A stretch of 32,620 nt of DNA from positions 1 to 32,620 of the forward strand of contig CALARM010000538.1 of assembly GCA_937888925.1 (NCBI GenBank), written 5' to 3'. A program made the position numbers and the translations under genes. Below, one piece after another: positions 1-7,938 of this stretch; position 1 is the first letter of the stretch, and every line of letters begins with the position of its first letter. The notes under the pieces were generated by a model. The model ran no database searches. It saw only the letters and a list, made by a program, of their open reading frames with translations, and had not been told where the DNA came from. The stretch is from an uncultured Synergistia bacterium. Its GTDB lineage: Bacteria; Eremiobacterota; SpSt-956; JAKJGF01.

Positions 1-77
1 ACGAAGACCATAACAGGTTTTTTTGGATAATTGAAACAAATTTTTCACTCCCGGATATGCTGATTAGTGAGTGGTGA
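1..77 (+). CDS. Possible 3' end of a gene entering from the left edge
   Basis: Reading frame 3 is open from base 3 and ends at TGA 75-77, giving about 24 residues that end in LISEW. The other plus frames stop earlier (frame 1 at base 28, frame 2 at base 10). The stop lies inside a 7-bp GTGA array, the same arrangement as at the ends of several complete genes in this window, which is the main reason to call it. The peptide is too short to assign a family, and an open stretch of this length could be chance. Confidence 0.35.
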   Translation, partial: EDHNRFFWIIETNFSLPDMLISEW

Positions 78-94
78 GTGGTGAGTGGTGAGCA
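67..94 (+). repeat. Heptamer array, GTGAGTG x3 plus GTGAGCA
   Basis: Four contiguous 7-bp units, three identical and the last changed at its final two bases. The array contains the putative stop codon (75-77) of the gene entering from the left. The rest of the gap to the next gene is AT-rich spacer (95-220) followed by a composite repeat. Confidence 0.85.
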
Positions 95-243
95 GATTAA
101 CTCACTACCTTACACAGGCACACTTTTCATCAGATATTTTTTTATTTATATAGAATATTATTATATAATACTATAGTAATTCAGTCAACTATAAATTTCG
201 TCGAAATACTCTGCTGGCATCGTGACGAGTGATGCTTTATAAT

Positions 244-348
244 CGTGATGCGTGATGCGTGATGCGTATTTTCACCGGTACCGGGCGACCACAGGGGGTC
301 GCCCCTACTTTTCACTTTTCACTTTTCACTCCTCAATCCTCACTCTCA
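244..348 (+). repeat. Composite repeat, copy A
   Basis: Three modules in order. First come three perfect CGTGATG units (244-264). Then a spacer with TTTCACCGGTA leads to an interrupted palindrome whose arms GGGCGACC (283-290) and GGTCGCCC (297-304) are followed by CTAC. Last come six in-phase heptamers of the ACTTTTC type (307-348), which read GTGAAAA on the other strand. The last module runs into the coding end of the minus-strand RNB nuclease gene. Copies B (5343) and C (18885, inverted) share this plan. Confidence 0.85.
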
Positions 349-2339
349 TCTAATATAGAAACTTTTATAACATCCTCCCTTGGAATGACTGTTTCAAGTT
401 TCACTGTTATTAAATCTCCGGCAGTATACTTTTTTTCATAATTTGTAGAATTCGGGCTGTTAAGTTCCAGGAAATAGTCTTTCAAAATAAACACTATCCT
501 GTCAGAAAGATTCTGTAATACAATTGCCCTGATAGAAGAACCAATCATGTTCTTCAGATATTTAAGCAACCAGTATCTCTTTCTGTTTCTTGTAATCATA
601 TTTACAGAATCAAGTATCTGTTCCGAACACATTATAATTTCTTCCAGTTCCCTGTTTGTATAAGAATAAGGTTTTTTGTTAAGAAAACTTTTTAACTGCC
701 TGTGTATAATAAGATCATTATATCTTCTTATAGGAGATGTCATCTGGGTATAACAGTCTATGCCCAGACCATAATGATAAAGCGGCACAATGCCTGCTTC
801 GGATTTCTTAAAGTACTTTCTCTGCTGATAAAAATTAACAGGATCATATGTATCTGAAAGGACACAACTATCATCTAAAGGAGGCTGACTCCGGTAAATA
901 ATCGGGATGGCATTTGCTTTGCAGAAACTGGCAGTTATATCATTGGCAGCTATCATCATCTCGGAAACCAGCTTATGAGAAGGTGTTTCCCTGTCATATA
1001 TTTCCATAGTAATCTCTTTATTTTCATCCACCTTGATTTCCAGTTCAGGCGTATAAAAAAGCTTTGCTCCTCCTGCTTTCCTTTTTTCTCTCATTTTTTC
1101 ACTTATCTTATAAAGTATATTAAAATCTGATTCATGACCGATCAATTCATCTACTTTATCATAAGTAAAACGATCCTTTACCTTTATGAAAGTTTCCTTT
1201 ATCTCATAGTTCTTCATATTATACCTGTTATCAATGTCTATCATAACAGAAATAGCAGGCCTTAATTCATCTTTTCGAAGACTGAAGAGACTGTTGGCAA
1301 GTTCCTGAGGAAACATATTGATTTTATTTTCAGGAAGATAAACAGAGGTAAATCTTTCTTTTGCTTCCTGATCAAGGGCTGTACCCGGTGCTATATAATG
1401 GGAAACATCTGTTATATGTATGCCGATTTTATAACCGTCAGAAGTTTTTTCTATACTCAGAGCATCATCCATATCTTCAGTACTGTCACTGTCTATAGTA
1501 AAGGAATAAAGGTCAGATAAATTCAGTCTGGAATTCACATCAAATTCTGTACCTTTAACAATATTTATAGCTTCAGCCAATATATCCCGGTGAAAAGTTA
1601 TCGGTATCTGATGCTGATGTAATTCAAGACATTCATCTTCATCCCATATACCGGCTTTTACAAGCAATCTGAAATGTATATTCTGGCCTGATATATCTGC
1701 TTTTTGCAGAAGTTCCGATACTGATTTATGATGTCTGCTTTCCAGTTTATGGAGAGCCACATGTTTCAATTTTGATATATAGGATTCTATCTCACTATCT
1801 GTCTCAACAGGGCAGACACCTTTCCATACTTTTTTAAGCCAGTCTACTATCTTTCTGGTTCTTTCTTCTTTTTCTTTCTCTGCCTGAAGCATTTGAATAA
1901 TCTGTTCAACATGTTCGGGAGAATTAGGATAAAAAGAAGACTTTTTTGCTTTAAAAAAGATAATATCTTCCTGTAAAGCTCTGAATACACCGGCTATCTG
2001 ATTTGAAGTAAAACCTTTACCGAAATTCAATTCAGCCAGTTCTTCAACACTGTAAGAGCCTCCCTCTTCACTCAATAATTCCCAGATATCTTTAAGAGGC
2101 ATACTGGATTTCAAGTTATCCCTTTCTTCATTTATTTCTTTTAATAATCTTACAAGTTCTTCTCTGGATAATCTCGTGTCAAGAGTATATTCAGAAGGGA
2201 AAAAAACCTTATCTTTCGGTAAAGAAATCTCTTTATTTTCACATAATAATCTGAGTTTATCCGCCTTACATTCAAGACATAAGGCAACGGAACTTTTATT
2301 ATCCTTTTTAAATTCCACAACTGTTCCTTTATAAATCAT
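333..2339 (-). CDS. RNase II/RNase R-family exoribonuclease (RNB domain)
   Basis: Predicted processive 3'-to-5' exoribonuclease acting on RNA in the cytoplasm. The centre carries the RNB signature TIDSDSTEDMDDALSIE, whose acidic residues bind the catalytic metal, and the late RNB motif SPIRRYNDLIIHRQL is intact. The roughly 190 residues before the catalytic core lack an obvious cold-shock domain and look like the helical/winged N-terminus of the RNB variants seen in deltaproteobacterial-type lineages and plastids. A short S1-like segment closes the protein. ATG 2339 is preferred over TTG 2351 because the GAGG ribosome site lies between them, giving 668 residues. The zf-TFIIB gene ends 33 bases upstream, so the two are probably co-transcribed. 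The final codons (DESED and TGA) are made from 7-bp repeat units. Whether it is closer to RNase R or RNase II cannot be settled here. Confidence 0.9.
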   Translation of the reverse strand: MIYKGTVVEFKKDNKSSVALCLECKADKLRLLCENKEISLPKDKVFFPSEYTLDTRLSREELVRLLKEINEERDNLKSSMPLKDIWELLSEEGGSYSVEELAELNFGKGFTSNQIAGVFRALQEDIIFFKAKKSSFYPNSPEHVEQIIQMLQAEKEKEERTRKIVDWLKKVWKGVCPVETDSEIESYISKLKHVALHKLESRHHKSVSELLQKADISGQNIHFRLLVKAGIWDEDECLELHQHQIPITFHRDILAEAINIVKGTEFDVNSRLNLSDLYSFTIDSDSTEDMDDALSIEKTSDGYKIGIHITDVSHYIAPGTALDQEAKERFTSVYLPENKINMFPQELANSLFSLRKDELRPAISVMIDIDNRYNMKNYEIKETFIKVKDRFTYDKVDELIGHESDFNILYKISEKMREKRKAGGAKLFYTPELEIKVDENKEITMEIYDRETPSHKLVSEMMIAANDITASFCKANAIPIIYRSQPPLDDSCVLSDTYDPVNFYQQRKYFKKSEAGIVPLYHYGLGIDCYTQMTSPIRRYNDLIIHRQLKSFLNKKPYSYTNRELEEIIMCSEQILDSVNMITRNRKRYWLLKYLKNMIGSSIRAIVLQNLSDRIVFILKDYFLELNSPNSTNYEKKYTAGDLITVKLETVIPREDVIKVSILDESED

Positions 2340-2372
2340 AAAAAGCCTCAATTTCTATTTTAAATTATCAAT

Positions 2373-2942
2373 CTAATAATGATGGTGGGGCTGATGGGGG
2401 TCATCAGATACGTTAAATCCTCCTACATTTCCTTCCATCTCTTTCTTAAACTCTTCTGACATACCAATAACCTGCCCCGGTATTTTTCCTCCGTGTTCTT
2501 TAAGCATTTTTCTATACTGAAGTATAAGATTTATCTCTCCCGCATCAAGCCAGATTCCATGATTAAAACAGCAGTGATCTATCCATATACCTGATGAAGA
2601 ATCAAACTGAATATTCATCATCATATGCGAGCACACTGGACATGGCCTCAAATCCCTGGGGGACATAAATTTATTTCTAATAGTCAAATTTTCTTCCGTA
2701 TAGCTAAACAATCCTTCAAGTTCTTCTTCTTCTTTTTTGAGTAACTGCGGGAATGTATCACTGTTTACCCAGAGTCCGCTGCATTCATTACAGATAAAAA
2801 AAGAACTGGTTGTAAGCCTGTTTTCTATCAGGTTAATATCACATGTAGGACATTTAGGAAAATTGATGGGGCCCGTATAGGCCTGCTCCTGAGGAACAGG
2901 ATTGTCCATAAAAAATTTTATTATTTTCAATAAAAAACTCAT
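2373..2942 (-). CDS. zf-TFIIB-type zinc-ribbon protein (two zinc ribbons)
   Basis: 189 residues with two copies of the TFIIB-like zinc-ribbon pattern. The first is CPTC followed by CNECSGLWVNSDTFPQL, the second CPVC followed by a CCFNHGIWLDAGEI segment; the G-x-W-[LV]-[ND] signature after the second Cys pair is typical of the zf-TFIIB (PF13453) family. The function of this family in bacteria is not established; zinc binding is inferred from the Cys pairs. The C-terminus is His-rich and could bind metal. A strong AGGAGGGG ribosome site precedes the ATG. It is the first gene of a probable two-gene unit with the RNB nuclease, which hints at an RNA-related role, but nothing in the protein proves that. 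Confidence 0.8.
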   Translation of the reverse strand: MSFLLKIIKFFMDNPVPQEQAYTGPINFPKCPTCDINLIENRLTTSSFFICNECSGLWVNSDTFPQLLKKEEEELEGLFSYTEENLTIRNKFMSPRDLRPCPVCSHMMMNIQFDSSSGIWIDHCCFNHGIWLDAGEINLILQYRKMLKEHGGKIPGQVIGMSEEFKKEMEGNVGGFNVSDDPHQPHHHY

Positions 2943-3036
2943 ATATAATCCCCTCCTGCTTTGATTTTCGAATCTGTTTTATACTCTGTATAATCTCTGG
3001 TTTCATATTTATAGTGTATTAGAATTTAAATAATGG

Positions 3037-3099
3037 GTGATGCGTAATTCGTAATTGGTTATTATCCCTTCGCATCACACATCACGCTTTACACATTAC
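3037..3099 (+). repeat. Nine-unit heptamer array that changes strand in the middle
   Basis: Nine 7-bp units in unbroken phase. The left units read GTGATGC, GTAATTC, GTAATTG and GTTATTA; the right ones read GCATCAC, ACATCAC, GCTTTAC and ACATTAC, which are the same theme on the opposite strand. One neutral unit (TCCCTTC) sits between. The array lies in the divergent region between the zf-TFIIB gene and ftsZ and could fold into an imperfect hairpin. Confidence 0.8.
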
Positions 3100-3147
3100 G
3101 AAATTATATGAAATTAACTATAAAAATGTTACAGAGTCATTTTTTCT

Positions 3148-3176
3148 TTGACAGAGATCATTTTTTATATTATCAT
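3148..3176 (+). promoter_or_regulatory. Sigma-70-type promoter for ftsZ
   Basis: TTGACA (3148-3153), a 17-base spacer and TATCAT (3171-3176), one mismatch from TATAAT. Transcription would start near 3183, giving a 5' leader of about 70 bases before the ftsZ ATG. It is the closest match to a consensus promoter in the window. Confidence 0.65.
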
Positions 3177-3253
3177 AGTGAATAGTTGGGGTCAAGGTAA
3201 AATAGTTTAAAAGACTACTATAAAATTATATAGATTCAGAAGGGAATTTGAAT

Positions 3254-4210
3254 ATGATAGATTTCAATGATTTTCGCCAGGGAGCAGATATAAGAGTAAT
3301 AGGTGTCGGAGGAGGAGGATGTAACACTATTACCAGAATGATAGACATGGGGGTTCAGGGTGTTAACTTTATAGCTATAAATACTGATATACAGAGTCTG
3401 AATACCTGTAAAGCCGATATAAAGTTGCAAATGGGAGTAAAACTTACAAATGGACTGGGAACAGGCTCCAATCCTGACTTAGGAGAAAAAGCAGCGGAAG
3501 AAAATAAAAAAGATATTGAACACCTTATAGAAGGGGCAGACATGGTGTTTATCATTGCCGGTATGGGAGGCGGAACAGGTACAGGTGCATCTCCTGTAGT
3601 GGCTGAAATAGCTAAATCTATGGATATACTGACAGTAGGTGTCGTCACAAAACCATTCAAATTCGAACTTTCCCGTAAAATGAAAATAGCAGAAATGGGT
3701 ATAGATAGCCTAAAAAGCTGTGTGGACACACTTATAACAGTACCAAACCAGAAGCTTGTTGAAATTTCCAAAGCTAAAGTCACTTTTAAAGAAGCTATGG
3801 CAAAGGCAGACGATGTTCTGCGCCAGGCTATACAGGGAATTACAGATTTAATAATTTTTCCCGGTGAGATAAATGTAGACTTTGCAGATATAAGGACAAT
3901 AATGAGTAATGCAGGTTCTGCCCTTATAGGTATAGGTGAAGCAAGCGGTGACAACAAAGCACAGAATTCCGCTTTAATGGCAATATCCAGTCCTTTTTTA
4001 GATGCCCAGATAAGTAATGCAAAAAGGGTTTTATTTAATATAACAGGCGGAGAGGCTCTGACCCTGGAAGAAATACGTATAGCTTCGGAAATAATATCAA
4101 ATTCTGTCGATCCTCAGGCTTCTGCTGTTATTTTCGGAACAGCCCTTGATGAATCTATGGAAGATGAAATAAGCATAACAGTCATCGCAACAGGCCTGGA
4201 TGATTATTAA
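3254..4210 (+). CDS. ftsZ: Cell-division GTPase FtsZ, core domain only
   Basis: Tubulin-like GTPase that polymerises into the division ring. The N-terminal GTP-binding glycines (GVGGGGCNT, about 17-25), the tubulin signature GGGTGTG (105-111) and the T7 loop with N207, D209 and D212, which completes the active site of the neighbouring subunit, are all present. ATG 3254 is chosen over TTG 3248 because AGAAGGG (3238-3244) is 9 bases before it. At 318 residues the protein stops at the end of the globular core (ISITVIATGLDDY). The variable linker and conserved C-terminal peptide, which bind FtsA, ZipA and others in most bacteria, are missing. The gene stands alone, outside any mur/fts cluster. 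Two heptamers begin 2 bases after the stop. Confidence 0.95.
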   Translation: MIDFNDFRQGADIRVIGVGGGGCNTITRMIDMGVQGVNFIAINTDIQSLNTCKADIKLQMGVKLTNGLGTGSNPDLGEKAAEENKKDIEHLIEGADMVFIIAGMGGGTGTGASPVVAEIAKSMDILTVGVVTKPFKFELSRKMKIAEMGIDSLKSCVDTLITVPNQKLVEISKAKVTFKEAMAKADDVLRQAIQGITDLIIFPGEINVDFADIRTIMSNAGSALIGIGEASGDNKAQNSALMAISSPFLDAQISNAKRVLFNITGGEALTLEEIRIASEIISNSVDPQASAVIFGTALDESMEDEISITVIATGLDDY

Positions 4211-4212
4211 AA

Positions 4213-4226
4213 GTGAAAAGTGAGTA
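4213..4226 (+). repeat. Two heptamer units after the ftsZ stop
   Basis: GTGAAAA and GTGAGTA lie 2 bases past the ftsZ stop. The rest of the gap to the end of cysE is AT-rich; a 9-bp complementary pair (4289-4297 with 4326-4334) could form a weak hairpin between these converging genes. Confidence 0.6.
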
Positions 4227-4346
4227 ATAAATTATTTAGATAAACTCCTTCTACATAATGTTTATTTAAAGCCTTATTTTATACCATTAAAAATGAACAT
4301 TCCTGTATCTTTAAATTACTGGTAATTCATTTTTCATCCTTCCTGC

Positions 4347-5321
4347 TTAACTCTTTCCTTCCATAGGTATAATTTTCTGTTTTGGAGTTTCCAGAATAAC
4401 CTTTGTATAAGAAGGAACAGATGACGTAATCCACACATTACCTCCTATAACAGAACCTTTACCTATAACAGTTTTTCCTCCCAGTATAGTAGCATTGGAA
4501 TATATAATAACATCATCTTCTATAGTAGGATGTCTTTTTATGTTTCTGATGATATTGCCGTTTCCATCTTTAGGGAAACTCAAAGCACCCAGTGTTACAC
4601 TCTGATATATACGTACATTATTTCCTATATCAGTAGTTTCACCTATAACAACACCTGTAGCATGATCTATAAAGAAATAATTTCCAATCTTTGCTCCCGG
4701 ATGTATATCGGCTCCTGTAATACTATGGGCGTATTCCGTCATTATCCTGGGTATCATAGGTATTTTTTGAAGCAATAATTCATGGGCAATTCTATAGATT
4801 GTTATGGCTTTTAACCCGGGATAACAGAATATGATTTCTTCTTTACTTTTAGCTGCAGGATCTCCCGTATAGGTTGCTTCTACATCCAGAGCAAGTATTC
4901 TTCTGAGATCCGGTAATTTTTTTATAAATTTACCTGCTTCCTGCCTTGCCACCAGGTCACATTCTTTACAGGAATGTTCTTTTATTGCAGCACATTCATG
5001 CATAAGAGATCTGGCTATCTGTGTGGAAAGGAGATTATAAATTTTGCTTATCTGATTGCCGAGATAATAAGACAGATTATTCCAGTAAAGTTCCTGATGA
5101 CCGAAATATCCCGGATAAATTATAGTATCAAGTATTTTAATAATGTCAATTATAGATTGAGTGGAAGGAATCATAGAATACCCGACATGATCGGGAGAAT
5201 TAGGCTCTTTTAATGTCTTAATAAGTTCTTCAACTATATAAGGCATCTCACCGGTAAAATTATCCTGTTCCATAGTAACACGTTTACATGCGTCATAACA
5301 TATTAAATTTTTGTCTGACAT
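4347..5321 (-). CDS. cysE: Serine O-acetyltransferase
   Basis: Transfers acetyl from acetyl-CoA to L-serine to give O-acetylserine, the carbon skeleton for cysteine synthesis. The C-terminal half is a left-handed beta-helix: [19 protein letters not shown], then [18 protein letters not shown] and the VTLGA segment, with the catalytic His in the DHATG context. An N-terminal helical region of roughly 170 residues is longer than in short bacterial CysE and resembles the long serine acetyltransferases of the EpsC/plant-like group. ATG 5321 is preferred to GTG 5330 because an AAGGGCGG site precedes it at good spacing and overlaps the GTG. No cysteine synthase gene is in the window. A composite repeat lies immediately upstream. 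Confidence 0.92.
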   Translation of the reverse strand: MSDKNLICYDACKRVTMEQDNFTGEMPYIVEELIKTLKEPNSPDHVGYSMIPSTQSIIDIIKILDTIIYPGYFGHQELYWNNLSYYLGNQISKIYNLLSTQIARSLMHECAAIKEHSCKECDLVARQEAGKFIKKLPDLRRILALDVEATYTGDPAAKSKEEIIFCYPGLKAITIYRIAHELLLQKIPMIPRIMTEYAHSITGADIHPGAKIGNYFFIDHATGVVIGETTDIGNNVRIYQSVTLGALSFPKDGNGNIIRNIKRHPTIEDDVIIYSNATILGGKTVIGKGSVIGGNVWITSSVPSYTKVILETPKQKIIPMEGKS

Positions 5322-5342
5322 AAACAACACCGCCCTTATAGT

Positions 5343-5421
5343 CGTGATGCGTGATGCGTGATGCGTATTTCATATCCAGGGCGTTTAATTAAACGCCCCT
5401 ACTCACTTTTCACTATTCACT
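5343..5421 (+). repeat. Composite repeat, copy B
   Basis: Same plan as copy A. Three perfect CGTGATG units (5343-5363) come first, then a spacer, then a perfect 20-bp palindrome at 5379-5398 with arms GGGCGTTTAA and TTAAACGCCC followed by CTAC, then three ACTCACT-type units (5401-5421). The outer ends of the palindrome (GGGCG and CGCCCCTAC) match copy A while the centre is different. It occupies the divergent gap between cysE and the first kinase gene. Confidence 0.85.
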
Positions 5422-5532
5422 ATTATAAATCTTCTTCTCAGGTAAATAAAAACCTTTTAAAATTAAATAAAAAAAGGATTTAAAAAGATTTTTGTAGAAA
5501 TTATTTAGAAAAAATTATAGGATGTAATTACT

Positions 5533-7938
5533 ATGGATAATATGGAAACTTTAAGAAACGGTGAAGTACTTCAACAGAGATATATTATTGATGAATGTAT
5601 CAAATCGGATTCCAGAGGAGCTGTCTATAAAGCTCATGATAAATCCCTTAATAAAATGTGCTGTATAAAAGAAGTGTTTAATTTCCACAAAACAGTGAGA
5701 GAAAAAAGAGATGCAAAGAGACAATTTGAAAAAGAAGCAAAAATCCTTTATGAAATTCGCCATAAAAAATTACCGAAAATACTGGAATATTTCGGCACAG
5801 ACGAACGGTCTTATTTTGTCATGGAATATATCTATGGCTATGATTTGAATAATGCTTTTATAAAAGAAGGAACTTTTTCTTTTCCTCCTGACAGAGTAAT
5901 AACATGGATGCTGGAAGTGTGTGATCTGCTGGATCATTTACATAATCATTACGATAAATTTATATTCAGAGATCTGAAACCTTCAAATATTATGATAAAT
6001 GAACTGGATGGTTCTATAAAACTGGTAGATTTCGGACTTGCCCATAATTTAAAAACAGATAATACGATAAAACTGGAAACAAGAGGTTATAATGCTCCTG
6101 AACTGGAAGAAGGGCAGATAGATGTAAGAAGTGATGTCTACTCGCTTGGAGCAACCATGTATTATTTGCTTACAGGTGTGGTGCCGGTGCCTCCTCAGAT
6201 AAAACCTGTAAAAGAACTTAATCCTGATATCTCAAAGCCTCTGAACAATATTATTATGAAAGCCCTTGAGATATCACCTGAAGACAGACATCAAAATATC
6301 AGAGAAATATATAATGAACTCCTTATGTGCGGTGCAAAGATCAAAGGTGGTACTGCTCAGAAAGATGCCATAGATACACTTATTGCTCAGCTCAGCCAGT
6401 CTGACGTAGAGTTAAGAAAATCTGCGGTACGATCTCTTGCCGGGATAGATGATGATAATATACTTGGACCTCTTATAAATAAATTAAAAGAAGAAACTGA
6501 TGGTGCGGTAAAAAAAGAAATAGTACTGGCGTTAAAAAATTTCAGCGAAGATAAAGATATTGTAATAAAATCCATCTGTGATGCCTTTAAAGTTGAACAA
6601 AAGCCTGAGGTAAAGGCAGCCATGGCAGAAGTACTCGGTGAATTCAAAGCAAGAGAAAGTATTGACATACTCATCGGAGCCCTGAACGACCAGTTTGCCG
6701 ATGTTCAGTTAGGAGCAATTGGTGCCCTGGGAAATATAGGAGATAAAAAAGCACTCGATCCTTTATTTGATCATTACAAAAATAAAAATTTCATATTTCG
6801 TGATGATGTTCGTGGAGCTATTGAGAAAATAGACAGTAAATTTCTTAATCTATGGGAAGAGGCAGAAGAAAGCCAGAAGCTAAGTAATTTGCAGAAGAAA
6901 AACATATTAATCGGCATATCGGTATTTGTGTTAATAATTATAATCATTCTGTCTATGAAGTTTATACCTCCTTATATAAGAGAAAATAAAATAAATGCAA
7001 ATCTGATTAAAGGTAAAGAATATTTTGAAAAAGAGGATAATAAAAGTGCTTACGAAATTTTTAAAGAAATAGTAAAACTGAATGGTAAAGATCCAAGAGG
7101 TCAGTACTGGCTTGGAATGACCTGTATTAAACTGGAGAAATATGATGAAGCCCTTAAAGCTATGGAAGAAGCAGTAAAATATGATGGAGAAAACTCTGAT
7201 TACAGAACCGGCCTTGGTAAAGCTCTTATAAACATGGGACTTTATGACAGAGCCATAAATGAACTGGAACGTGTAATCAATGTAAAGAAAGATGCTGATG
7301 AGGCCTATCTATATCTGGGACAGGCCTGTTTTAACTCCGGTAAAAAGGAAAAAGCAAAAGAATATTTTACCTGTTGTATTAATAATTTCCCCAAAAGTTC
7401 TGCCGCTCTTGAAGCAAACAAATATATATCCATGATGAATACCGCCGAGACAACTACGACTGCAACGACAACTGGCTCTGCAAAACTGGAGGAAGCAAAT
7501 GATTATTTATTCAACAAAGGAAATTATGATAAAGCCATTCAAAAATTCGATGAAATTTTATCGGAAAACCCGAATGAAATTGAAGCACACTTTGGCAGAG
7601 GTATGGCATATTACAAGAAAAACGATATAAATGCAGCTAAAGAAGAATTCACCAGGGTTCTTCAAAGTAATTTTAACCATCCGGGAGCCTGTATAGCTAT
7701 GGGAGGATTATGTGTAAATGAAAATGATCCGGAAAAGGCAATTGAATTGACCGGCAGAGGACTTTCATCAAATCCTGACATGTATATAGGATATTATATC
7801 CGCGGGATAGCATACGGAAAAACCGGGAAAAGAACTGAAGCACTTGCTGATTTCAAGAAATATTTAGACTATGCCCCGGACGATCAAACTTCCGAAGAGG
7901 TAAAAGAATGGATAAAAACGCTGGAAGGAACTAAATAA
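5533..7938 (+). CDS. Membrane Ser/Thr protein kinase with HEAT and TPR repeats (first of pair)
   Basis: 801 residues. Kinase domain about 16-265 with the ATP lysine K46, helix-C glutamate E68, catalytic D147 in FRDLKPSN, N152, and DFG at 166-168. The Gly-rich loop is degraded to SDSRGAV, where the paralog has SGGMGAV, and the HRD histidine is Phe. HEAT-like repeats fill about 285-435, a single membrane helix lies near 457-478, and TPRs fill about 485-800, presumably outside the cytoplasm. The design fits a transmembrane receptor kinase with a protein-binding sensor. Since the main catalytic residues remain, it may be active, but weak ATP binding or a pseudokinase role is possible. Its TAA overlaps the next ATG by one base, so translation is probably coupled. 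A TA-TTT threonine-rich linker (TTTTATTT) separates two TPR blocks near residue 640. Confidence 0.9.
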   Translation: MDNMETLRNGEVLQQRYIIDECIKSDSRGAVYKAHDKSLNKMCCIKEVFNFHKTVREKRDAKRQFEKEAKILYEIRHKKLPKILEYFGTDERSYFVMEYIYGYDLNNAFIKEGTFSFPPDRVITWMLEVCDLLDHLHNHYDKFIFRDLKPSNIMINELDGSIKLVDFGLAHNLKTDNTIKLETRGYNAPELEEGQIDVRSDVYSLGATMYYLLTGVVPVPPQIKPVKELNPDISKPLNNIIMKALEISPEDRHQNIREIYNELLMCGAKIKGGTAQKDAIDTLIAQLSQSDVELRKSAVRSLAGIDDDNILGPLINKLKEETDGAVKKEIVLALKNFSEDKDIVIKSICDAFKVEQKPEVKAAMAEVLGEFKARESIDILIGALNDQFADVQLGAIGALGNIGDKKALDPLFDHYKNKNFIFRDDVRGAIEKIDSKFLNLWEEAEESQKLSNLQKKNILIGISVFVLIIIIILSMKFIPPYIRENKINANLIKGKEYFEKEDNKSAYEIFKEIVKLNGKDPRGQYWLGMTCIKLEKYDEALKAMEEAVKYDGENSDYRTGLGKALINMGLYDRAINELERVINVKKDADEAYLYLGQACFNSGKKEKAKEYFTCCINNFPKSSAALEANKYISMMNTAETTTTATTTGSAKLEEANDYLFNKGNYDKAIQKFDEILSENPNEIEAHFGRGMAYYKKNDINAAKEEFTRVLQSNFNHPGACIAMGGLCVNENDPEKAIELTGRGLSSNPDMYIGYYIRGIAYGKTGKRTEALADFKKYLDYAPDDQTSEEVKEWIKTLEGTK

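Noticed and set aside
259..441. Plus-strand ORF of 60 residues
   Set aside because: It is made of composite repeat A and the antisense of the RNB gene end; no independent coding evidence.
3355..3957. Minus-strand ORF of 200 residues
   Set aside because: It lies wholly inside ftsZ on the opposite strand; the ftsZ product is unmistakable.
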